From the NCBI GenBank assembly GCA_000467715.1, contig AJFK01000646.1:62001-126000 (forward strand): a stretch of 64,000 nt of DNA. The letters are read 5' to 3'. Below, one piece after another: positions 55,645 to 64,000 of the stretch; the first letter of the stretch is position 1, and the number at the start of each line of letters is the position of its first letter. The notes under the pieces are model-generated. The model saw nothing but the letters and a program-made list of their open reading frames with translations, was not told where the DNA came from and did no database searches. Source of the stretch: Hysterium pulicare CBS 123377 (lineage: Eukaryota > Ascomycota > Dothideomycetes > Hysteriales > Hysteriaceae). The translations under genes and the position numbers were made by a program.

Positions 55645-56808
55645 TCACGCCAATAATCCCGCCTCCTTCTTCTTCAAATACAATGAACAACGCCCCAAAA
55701 CGCCCCTCTTATCTTCACTCATATCAACACTCATGCTCGCGAACCTCGTGGGATCAACCATATCCACCACCCGCTTGGAGCTCGGATCGGTGCTATATGG
55801 CGCCATATAGTGCATTTCGCCCTGGAAAGCTAGTTGTTTGTACTCGCTTATGCCAGGTTCTTCTTCGATTTTATTGCAAAGAATGCCGGCTGGGCCACCG
55901 AAGGGGTACGTCAGGTCAGCGACAATTTGGCGGACGGGGAGGTCGGGAGAGACGGTCATAACGAGGGTGGCGCTGTCGATGGAGAGGAAGCCGTTGGGGT
56001 CGGTGACGATGGTGAAGGGAGTGTTGCTGGATGTGAGGATCGTTTCATCGGTGGTGTTGTACGCAGGGTCCTGTACAATGATCGGGATGGATCGAGGTGA
56101 ATCATGGTCGTAAACCTTGGAGAGAGTCTGGGCGACTGTAATGGCGGCATGGTGTTGCATCATAGAGCGGTTCGATCGTGCCAATGTTCCCAGCCCAAAG
56201 CAGACGATTTTGGTGATTTGGACAGTATCATTCGCGTGATTTCGCAATTGCTCGATCAAATTCCCACACTCTTTACTCTCTTCCCACGCTCTCTTTTGCT
56301 CTTCGAATTCCTTCTGTCTCTGCTCTAACTGATCATCTTCGTTTGGACCGGGGATGAAGCGGATTTGGATTGCGGACTTATTCTCAGCTGTGGGCCGGAT
56401 AGGGGGAGTACGGCGCCGAAGATGGGACGGAGGAGGGTATTTGCGGCCATGGCGGAGGCGGCGTGAAGGGCGAGCTATACAATCTTTATGTTCTGGAGTC
56501 TGGAGGGGCCGCCGATTTTTGTCTTCGTCGTAGTTCTTTCGGATTCTGTCGAATTTTGCGAATGGGTCGTCATCAGCGACATTTTGATAGCTGCTGAACA
56601 TGATAACTGGTATCATATTAAGACCAGGGAGGGTTGGGCCGGGCCATTTGGTAGCAAAATCGCGTCGATTGCCGTAGATGTCTGGCAATGAGATGGGTTC
56701 GCCATTCGCTGTGCTAAATTTGGATCGCACTTCGTTCAGGAGTTCGCGGGTAAAGATGCGTTTTTCACCGATCTCGGCAAGCAGTGCGTCGACGTTGACC
56801 GTCCTCAT
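55645..56808 (-). CDS. SRR1-domain protein
   Basis: A single exon of 387 residues starting MRTVNVDALLAEIGEKRIFT. The first 190 residues are basic and partly disordered. The SRR1-like domain spans about residues 200-330: QITKIVCFGLGTLARSNRSM, MQHHAAITVAQTLSKVYDHD, IPIIVQDPAYNTTDETILTS, FLSIDSATLVMTVSPDLPVR and GGPAGILCNKIEE. SRR1 is named for a plant clock regulator; the fungal expansions are uncharacterised. The fold resembles a Rossmann-type domain (FGLGT glycine loop), with no proven ligand. The start follows from the open frame and agrees with the LLNEVRSKFSTANGEPISL region commonly seen near the start in fungal SRR1 proteins. Confidence 0.8.
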   Translation of the reverse strand: MRTVNVDALLAEIGEKRIFTRELLNEVRSKFSTANGEPISLPDIYGNRRDFATKWPGPTLPGLNMIPVIMFSSYQNVADDDPFAKFDRIRKNYDEDKNRRPLQTPEHKDCIARPSRRLRHGRKYPPPSHLRRRTPPIRPTAENKSAIQIRFIPGPNEDDQLEQRQKEFEEQKRAWEESKECGNLIEQLRNHANDTVQITKIVCFGLGTLARSNRSMMQHHAAITVAQTLSKVYDHDSPRSIPIIVQDPAYNTTDETILTSSNTPFTIVTDPNGFLSIDSATLVMTVSPDLPVRQIVADLTYPFGGPAGILCNKIEEEPGISEYKQLAFQGEMHYMAPYSTDPSSKRVVDMVDPTRFASMSVDMSEDKRGVLGRCSLYLKKKEAGLLA

Positions 56809-57030
56809 GATTGTGGTTTGATTGGAGTTGGTGGTAGAGAGTACTTGGAGAGGGCTTCGAAGATGGTGTAGAAATTCGGTTGAGCAGGCCAGAAAATTGG
56901 GAGGATGTTGTGTCGTTGTGTCTGGAGTAGTTTGCGAGGAAGTGTGGGAAACATATAGAGCAGGAAACCGGCCGAGCAGCGCTATTTATGTTCTGCCAGG
57001 TGCGCGTTAAGTCTTCCTTGAGACGAAATG

Positions 57031-57092
57031 ACTCACAGGTAGACCCATGGTTTGACATTTGACTCAGAGGTAGGCCCATGGTTTGACTTTTG
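57031..57092. repeat. 31-bp direct repeat, two copies plus a partial
   Basis: Two adjacent units (57031..57061 and 57062..57092) are based on AGGTAGACCCATGGTTTGAC and followed by an ACTCAGAG stub of a third. They differ at about three positions. Confidence 0.88.
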
Positions 57093-57124
57093 ACTCAGAG
57101 CTTTTGACCTTTATAGCGTACCAT

Positions 57125-57214
57125 AGAACCAAGGAACCAAGGAACCAAGGAACCAAGGAACCAAAGAACCAAAGAACCAAGGAACCAAAGGACCAAGGAA
57201 CCAAGGAACCAAGG
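57125..57214. repeat. 8-bp minisatellite (GGAACCAA), about 11 copies
   Basis: The unit GGAACCAA is repeated about 11 times with a few G/A changes (AGAACCAA, GGACCAA). It starts about 35 bp after the 31-bp repeat. Copy number is likely to vary between strains. Confidence 0.93.
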
Positions 57215-57482
57215 AAAAGGAACCGATGTCGGAGGCAGGGCCTGGGAAGTTGAATGAGGGTTGAAAGGGAATGATAGGATTGGAAGTCAAATGGTCGCGT
57301 CACGTGGATTGGCAACCCCCCCTTATCCGTAGTAATGATCAGAAATGCCTTGTCACGGTTAGCACCGGAGAAACAGCTTCGACCGTCAGACAAAGCATGT
57401 TCCCTCCGCCTTACTTTCTATGCCTACCGAGAACAGTCGACTCGATAAGATGGACAAGATTTTGGCTTCATATCTCCTCGTA

Positions 57483-58662
57483 TCATGCATGTAAAGCAAC
57501 CTGCAATCTTTTCGTCGCCTCCCCCATCGCCTGTACATCCCAAGCATAGAGTTCCACAACGTCTCTTAATTGATTGACCATATCCTTCAAAGACTCCGGT
57601 GCATCATCACCCATCTCATCAATCTTCTTTTTCGCATCCTGCAATACTTTTCTTGCCAGCCTGATCCTATTCCAGTATCCCTCGATTTCAGAAGGATATT
57701 GCGTCTCATTAAGACTTTTCTCCCACCGCTTCGGATGCTTGCCAAGAGTATCGAGCCAATTACTCATCAATCTCCATCTTGCGCCCTCGAGACTCCCTGG
57801 GAAACGGACAAGTAAGTCACCGATCCTGTGATTGATTTCGCTCGTTGTTTCAACGCCATTGTACCACGCGGCAGGATAGAACACGGCGCTTGGTCTGAAC
57901 TCGCCCTCGTCCAAGACCGATTGCAGGGCCGTCTGATCGATGCTGAGTCCGAAGTCTTTCTCGTGGTCAATCATAGGCATCGCCATAGCTTTCCCCAGCA
58001 TTTTAAGTGAGCCCGGGGCCACGCGAATAAAAAAAGCAGAGGTAGATAATTGGCTACTGGGTTTACTGCCTAGGAAGTTGATGTGTCTGAATTCTTCATC
58101 CTCCGGTGGTAGGAATATCTCGAGCGGAATTTGGGGATTGAGTAGTAGTACGGGTGCATCGAGATACCTTTAGGATACGATTCTGTCAGCCTTGTTCAAG
58201 TTCATCAAAAAGTGAAACTGATGAGCCTGCGCGTATCCCTGCCGTAATCGTAAAAGCTTACATGATCCAATGCAGCCTTTGCTCCTCTTCCTTCGCCAGT
58301 TCCTTTACAATTAATGTCTGAAGCCAGAGAAACTTATTCCAGAATCCATTCGTCACGCCCCGTCTCAAGATATGCATCTCGTAGCCGTGAAGCTCATTGT
58401 GTCTTTGATGAGTTTTGAGTGCGCGCTCGTAGATGGGGTTTGTAGGGCCGTATAAGAGGGAAGCTTTCGCGATTTTCGAAGTTCTGAGACGATGTCTCGC
58501 TCCATTGCTTTTCAGCAAGTTGGCCGGCCTCGTTGATGATGGGTAGAATTGGAACGCGGAGAAGAGGACAAGTACGATGATAGCTGCTAGTATGATGCCT
58601 CGATACTTTCGCAAATTAGTTCTTCGTACCCAAAGTCTCCAGCTCAGTTCCGTAATTGTCAT
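57483..58662 (-). CDS. Golgi-type glycosyltransferase, GT34-like (Gma12/Mnn10)
   Basis: Two exons (58662..58262 and 58167..57483, intron 94 bp) encode 361 residues. A type II signal anchor lies at about residues 19-41 (KYRGIILAAIIVLVLFSAF). The catalytic part begins ASLLYGPTNPIYERALKTHQ, with HGYEMHILRRGVTNGFWNKF, LHWIMYLDAPVLLLNPQIPL and EIFLPPEDEEFRHINFLGSK. FFIRVAPGSLKMLGKAM, LSIDQTALQSVLDE and FYPAAWYNGVETTSEINHRI follow. This layout is that of fungal GT34-like enzymes that add alpha-galactose or alpha-mannose to glycans in the Golgi. The usual metal-binding DAD is DAP here, so the nucleotide-sugar site is altered. Splice sites are clean. Confidence 0.8.
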
Positions 58663-60394
58663 GGCTTAAGAAGGCGCTCAAAGTCTTTTGAAGAGTAAGA
58701 AAGGCTTACATACTGTCACAAAGAGTCAGCCACAAAACTCGAGCTTGCTCTCTGAGATACTTATTTCGGTCTAAGCTACCGACAGGCGTACACGATACGC
58801 GAATCGGGTTCACCTTTTCGAGGAACACGTACCCTTTTTCAACATGAGCATCACGGATGTAGCGCGTCACCGTTGGCTTTGTGCCAGCGAGAGGTGAGCT
58901 TGACCACCGCACAACCTACAACGACAGTAATGAGGATTATCATGACATGAGAGAAGGGAACGAAAGGCGGTGAAAGTTAAGGGTCAAAAGTGAAAGGCGA
59001 GAAAATGACGTTTGCACAGGAAAATGGAGATAGGTCAAAGAAATGGCCTGTGGAAGTCAATCTACTGCAAGATGGCCGTCACGGTTCACGGTGGCCGTTG
59101 AAAGCGTCCAGGTCGGGTAGCGACTGCCAGCATCCATGGATACAAGGCACGGCTAGGTTGCACGCAGAAAGTGCAACCTCCTGCGTCGCCGGGGAGAGAG
59201 ATAAGTGCAACCCGGCGAGGGCATAGGGACAGTGCTGATACGAGAAATTTGATGAACGCATCTTGGCTGGCGGATCTAGGACTAGCACAAAATAGTGAAT
59301 GGTGGCTTGAAGCCTGGCGTGTGCGAAAGCTAAGGGCTACTTTATCAACACGACCGTTGATCCCAACGGTTAATCAAACTGTGTGAATTAACTGCAGCTC
59401 GGCTCGGCATCGTGCCGTCTTAGCATCTCCAAGTGCGAGAAAACAGGAATGGAGAAAGAAAGAGACCCTCGGTCGCTGGTGTTTCCGAAGGTTTGAAGCA
59501 CCATAGGATCTCCGAAACGACACTTGTTGCAAAACATCCTGTGAGAAACAAGGTGAATGGCTGCATGTCCTACAACACGCACGACGGAGAGCCGAGGATG
59601 GGTTTGTTTTGATACTGAGTGGGTGTTGAGAGGGTATCACGGAATGGAAGCCAGCCGAGGACTACGGGGCTGTGAGAGTACAAGTACGACGTGTGGGAAG
59701 GCTTTTGTGTTCACTTTTTTCATTTTATACGTCCAGCTTCGTGTTTCTTTGCGACTTCTCGTGCCAGCAATTGACATTATCTCATTGTTATGACGAAGTC
59801 TTCTGTTATGAGATATTCTCTTGTGCCTCCAGCCCCGGAAATGCGCGCGGCACCAGACGACCGGAAGGCAATGCCGTGGAGCATCCTGCCTTGATGCCTA
59901 CAAGTCCTCAGGCAATTCTCAATTTCCGCTGCCTTACTCTCCATCATTTCCTCTACGTCAAATCTTTCCCGCTTTCTAAGCATTCTTCCAATTCATCCAA
60001 TCACGAGCAATCTCATTTCTATTAATCCATCCAATCACATTTTCACTTGCTGTTCAGCCAATTTCGGATGGAAAAAGAGTAATTTCTAACATTTCAAACT
60101 ATTGCCGTATATCCCAAATATCATGAAACCAAGGTATCGAAATTACATTCATTCGAAGATCCGGCAGAAAGCTCAAACGCTAATGCCTACACTCACACAA
60201 CAAACATTCCGTTTTACATCGTTACCACCTAGCCGAATCGCTCTACTTGTCAACCCATATACCAAGAACGCCAGGTCCCCCTAGCAGAAAGAGGGAGAGA
60301 AAGCACGTTCAAGCGCGGTCGATCCTGAAGCTCTACCCATGACTGATTTGAAGGACATTCTGACGAGAAACTTGGACATCAAGCGACGAAACGC
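58663..60394. other. Intergenic region, no supported gene
   Basis: About 1.7 kb. A 68-codon ORF just upstream of the glycosyltransferase (58912..58706, minus) was considered as an extra exon and rejected because no splice join keeps frame. No other coding or repeated sequence is evident. Confidence 0.4.
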
Positions 60395-61379
60395 TTAGTT
60401 CTTTCCGCCAGTGGCAATGTCTTGGTCCTGGCTGCCAGCAGGGGCGGCGTCGTTGACTTGTGCAACAGCGGTGGCTTGCGCAGCTGGGTCGTCAACAACG
60501 GAGCTCCAGGTTGGCTTGGCGTCAAAGAGTGAGATGGCCGCGCCGGCACCGTTGGCGGCAGCTGGGTCTGTCACGGCAGCAGCAACAGAGGCCACAGTGG
60601 CTGCGGCTTGCTGGCCTGCAATGCCTCCAAAGCCACCAAGGCCTTGGCCAACGCCCTGGCCAAATCCACCGAGGACTTGGGTGGCAATCAGCTCCCTAGA
60701 GTCGAAGACTACGCTACTGTCAGCTGAAGTAATGATAAGGAGCTATGAATTGGACTCACCCATGACGGTCTCGGTGACGAATTGGCCGACGTTGGCAATG
60801 ACCTCGCTCTGGGCGAAGATTTGTTGCTGGAAAAGGTTTCCAACGTTGTCGGCAACAGCGACCTGAACCTCTTGCACGACCAACATCACGGTGGTCACTT
60901 GGTTGCGGTTGTTGCGGAAGTTGCTCCTTCGGAATCGGTTGTTGAACCAATTGTTCACTGAGTCTTGGACAATGACTTGCTGCACTTGCTCCACAATTTG
61001 AGTGTTGACGCCATTGGAAACCTCCTGAATGTTAACCTCCTGGATGTTGACCTGCTGGCTCTGGAGGCTCTGGAGGTTGTTCAGCTGGTTGAGCTCGTTC
61101 AAGCTGAGTCCGAGGCTGCCGAGGCTGTTGATGTTCAAGCCGAGATTGCCCAAGTTGAGGTTGGAGAAATCCCGCTTCTTGACTGGTGGGAAGGTCTCAG
61201 GAGCCGGGAAAGCCGGGACAGGCTCTGGATGCCTGACGACCAACATATTGGAGTTGCGAACTGGAGAGGCAGCTAACGGAATGAATTAGATCCCGTATAA
61301 TACCCAAAGCCGCCACTATAAACTTACCTGCGAAACCAGTCGCGAGCGATAGCAGAAGGGAGGCCTTTGTGAAGAACAT
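60395..61379 (-). CDS. Secreted Asn/Gln-rich low-complexity protein
   Basis: Three exons (61379..61328, 61272..60760, 60708..60395; introns 55 and 51 bp) encode 292 residues. The first exon is a signal peptide (MFFTKASLLLSLATGFA). Exon 2 is rich in Asn, Gln, Leu and Val: NLNLGNLGLNINSLGSLGLS, then VNIQEVNIQEV (a direct repeat) and WFNNRFRRSNFRNNRNQ. Exon 3 is Gly/Ala-rich (GGFGQGVGQGLGGFGGIAGQ). A possible dibasic cleavage site KKR follows the signal region (PPVKKRDFSNL). No Cys-rich effector pattern or enzyme domain is visible. Such proteins occur in Pezizomycotina genomes without known function; a surface, aggregation or matrix role is only a guess from composition. Confidence 0.75.
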
Positions 61380-62497
61380 GATGCCCAGCAATGAAGTTAA
61401 GGAATGTATTAAGGTAAGTAATACGCGGTCACAGACCTGGGAAGTAAGATAAAATGTGGAGGTCGTGAAGTGCTGTCGAAGCAAGCAACTATCAAAGTCG
61501 CAAAGAAATGAATGTAGGTATTACTGGGCAAACTAAGTCCTAAAGGAAAGTGTTGTGTGAGTGAGTGGTGAGAGAAGAATTCGAAGCGAGGAGATACATG
61601 ACACTTTAAGAAGGGTTCGAAGCACCCCAGTGTCCATCATCGTCCATCATCATGCGGTCCGGCCAGAAGCAGACCCGAACCATTGGCCAAGCCTCACTGC
61701 AAACGCTTGGAGATTGCCTCGACAGAGGAGGAATTTGGCTAAGCACCATGCGGGTGACTTGATCCGAGCCTTTGGGGCGCGAATGCTCTGCCTAATTGAG
61801 CAGAAACGATGCTAAGGAGTCACGCAAGTCTGTTTTGGGGCAGCGACGAGAAAAGCCGACAAAGAAATTTCAAATGTCGAGACTGGAAGTGTGAGACGGT
61901 GCTGTAGGGCCGTTATGTCTTGGTATACAAAATCTGTGGGTGATGTTGAAGCGAGACGGTGCTGAAACGCCTAGTGGTCGCAACTCCGGATCTGCGACAA
62001 GTATGTGTGTCCACGCTGCCCCAGTTCTTGAAAGAAGCTTAAATCGAGAGCTTAATACTATGCGATATGGTGGCCAAGGCTCATGCTAGTGTTCGGAAAC
62101 CTCAATTCTATCTCAAATCAAAAACTGGGGACCATGTTCTAGCACATTCAATGGTGTCAAAACCTCGTGATGCCCAAGCCATAAACGTACCCACTGATCT
62201 AGCTTCGGATGCGACTGCTATCCCATGGCTTTGCAAGATTGCAAGATTTGACCTAGAACAAAAGACTTCATGCCTAATTCAGAGCCTAGAGGCATGCATG
62301 CATTTGTTCTGATAGAATACACTGGGAATAGATGTCTGAGCCAAGAGCGCATTCTCGCCACTGGAAGGCGCAAGACAAACACGGGAAAAGGGATGATCCG
62401 CTCTAGAATTGCAAATCATGTACACATACGCTCCCCGAAGTGTCGCTGAACGCCAAGAAATGCATGCATGTGTGAAGTTTGTAGTATATCCGGTGCC
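61380..62497. other. Intergenic region, no supported gene
   Basis: About 1.1 kb containing the promoter of the secreted protein gene and the 3' flank of SEC63. Short plus-strand ORFs (61561..61815, 62067..62312) match no family. Confidence 0.4.
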
Positions 62498-64000
62498 CTA
62501 CTCCTCATCTGTGTCAGTGTCCGTGTCGGTTTCACTCTCTGAATTAACATCGCCATCCGTATCGCTGTCATCGTCGGAGTCTTCCTCTTGCCGACGTTTC
62601 TTCGGCTTTGGAGCTCCTGGAAGTCCACCTGATTTTAGGGTCCTCATCTGACCAGCAATTGTGTCTAAGACCGAGTCAGTGTGGAGACGTTCATCCTGAT
62701 CTAAATTTGACTCACCCTCATCTGGTTCACTAATTTCGTCCTCTTCTTCGACCTCCTCAGCTTTCGATGCCTCGTCAACCACTAGCGTGACCTCCATCTT
62801 GGTGTCCATGCCAACATAACTGTCACAAATCAAGTGCATGACGAAGGTGTATGATCCCGCTTGCGGAGGGGCTCCGAATTGCATCTTCAGTGTTTGGACA
62901 TTGAATGTTGGTTTTCCACTATCGTCCAGTATGGGCCTATCGAAAATCGAGAATGTAAAAGGTGGGACGGCGATTTTACCCTGCTTACTGTCCGCAAGGA
63001 ATACGTGCCATCGTGGCGCGCGATCGCGAGCGAAATAAGGAGCATGTGCTAGAGGTGGCTGTATTGGTTTCTCGCTAGACTTATCGTCTTTGCGCCCAGT
63101 GATAGCGTCCAAATCGCCTTCGGCAGGGTCAACGTCTTCCAAATCTGCCTCTTTCACGGGAGGAATATTGACACTACCAGGTGGGATGAACCGCGCCTTA
63201 ATTACGAACTGGACGAGACTGCTCGGGGTAATGAAGCGTTCTCCAACGACTTTGAAGAACGCCTTTTCGACCTGAAGCAACGGCAACTGTGCGGCGATCG
63301 CCATAGCCTCCTTATATTGAGAAGCCGAGATAAGATTAGGAGCAGTACAGCGTCCCTTCCTCTGTTCTGCTGGAATGCGCATGAACTCCTGGATGGACAA
63401 ATGCGTTCTAGACTTTTCGGCCTCCACAGCTTTTGCGACTGATGGAGTGAAATAAGGCAGCTGTTCCAAAGGCGAAGCACCTGGTCGAAGGGCCTGAACA
63501 AGGTTCTGAGAAGTGTGGTAAGATGATAGTACAGCTTTCGTGTTACCGTAAGCAAGAGCGATGGAGGTGTAAGCATCGTTGAGCTGCAGGGCAACAGGCG
63601 CAACATCGAACTTTTCTGTGACGGTCAGATTCTGCAACTAAACGGGTTTCGACACTCTCTTACCATCATTGAGAGCTTGATCTTCGAGCTCCACTCGACC
63701 AAGGTATGCCCATAGAAGCGTGAGGACTTTTCGACGGAGGTTATCATCCATGTCTTCGATCTTCCTCCGATCCTTCTGAGTGAGGGACCCATTTAAAGGT
63801 GCATCTGTTCCTTGTGCTAAAACCTTTTGCTCGAGTTTCGACAAACCGTGGTCTGCCTTATTGCCCTTTAGAACTTCATTGAACTCTTCTCCACTACTGA
63901 GCACCCCAACCGTGCCGCTATCGCCCTGCTCATTGTCATATTCTCGAAACAACTTTCCAGCACTTGCAACCAGAATCTTGTCTTTCGTCACTCGCTGTAT
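62498..64000 (-). CDS. SEC63: ER translocation protein Sec63, C-terminal 467 residues, runs off the right edge
   Basis: Three visible exons (64000..63664, 63615..62716, 62664..62498). The window holds the Sec63/Brl domain: LTLLWAYLGRVELEDQALND, then KFDVAPVALQLNDAYTSIAL, SQNLVQALRPGASPLEQLPY, TPSVAKAVEAEKSRTHLSIQ, VGERFITPSSLVQFVIKARF, PRWHVFLADSKQGKIAV and SYTFVMHLICDSYVGMDTKM. The acidic tail (EEEDEISEPDE, then repeated DTDTDTDEE) is typical. Sec63 is the J-protein partner of the Sec61 translocon that recruits BiP/Kar2; its J domain and membrane helices lie outside the window. The first intron (48 bp) needs acceptor CACAG at 63616 to keep frame. The second (51 bp, 62715..62665) is a multiple of three without an in-frame stop and is called from splice sites and family alignment. 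Confidence 0.93.

Larger units (their letters stand above)
56809..57482. other. Intergenic region with two minisatellites
   Basis: Promoter of the SRR1-like gene and 3' flank of the glycosyltransferase. It contains the two short tandem repeats listed next and no supported ORF. Confidence 0.4.

Noticed and set aside
58706-58912. 68-codon minus ORF just upstream of the glycosyltransferase, as a possible extra exon
   Set aside because: Splicing it to the next exon leads to a different frame with an early stop.

Overview
The window is nuclear DNA of a filamentous ascomycete (Pezizomycotina), possibly a leotiomycete. Genes are compact, with short introns (about 48-170 bp, GT...AG, CTAAC-type branch sites). 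Several families are typical of this group: con-6, an Atg27 ending in YSAV, a GH128 Asl1-like hydrolase, DUF3632, an SRR1-domain protein, a GPI-type serine-rich wall protein, and a large RhoGEF often mislabelled as a splicing coactivator. All functional names come from reading translated exons; no database search was run. The phylum is secure and the class is inferred.

Layout. 0-13.4 kb: partial carnosine N-methyltransferase (-), proteasome chaperone Pba4 (+), con-6 (-), a frameshifted MDR oxidoreductase (-), a doubtful serine/proline-rich locus (+), ATG27 (+), a GH27 alpha-galactosidase (+) and an EBP-type sterol isomerase (+). 13.9-20 kb: one giant DH-domain protein (1931 aa model). 20-28.7 kb: an accessory island with no clear housekeeping gene. 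It holds two families of old diverged tandem repeats and a small spliced gene carrying a His-Me-finger endonuclease zinc-loop motif, with a second fragment of its upstream part nearby. 28.7-36.9 kb: carotenoid oxygenase (-), a membrane-anchored coiled-coil protein with a DDRGK1-like layout (+), ribosomal protein uS7/Rps5 (+), a coiled-coil protein (-). 36.9-40.6 kb: a gene-poor gap. 40.6-49 kb: MYND-finger protein (+), Dal5-type MFS transporter (+), an SDR with a premature stop (-), a single-pass membrane protein (-), a DUF3632 pseudogene (-). 49.9-64 kb: wall protein (+), GH128 (+), two related small Cys-rich proteins (-), an unknown conserved-looking protein (-), SRR1-like (-), short minisatellites, a GT34-like glycosyltransferase (-), a secreted Asn/Gln-rich protein (-), and the C-terminal part of Sec63 (-), which runs off the right end.

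No biosynthetic cluster or operon-like logic is visible. The genes mostly serve separate housekeeping (proteasome, autophagy, ribosome, ER translocation, sterols) and surface/secretion roles. The most interesting material is the repeat island and the scatter of broken genes between 44 and 49 kb, where all three premature stops can be explained by single C-to-T changes on the coding strand, as repeat-induced point mutation would leave. That is an inference. I found no convincing new biological system.
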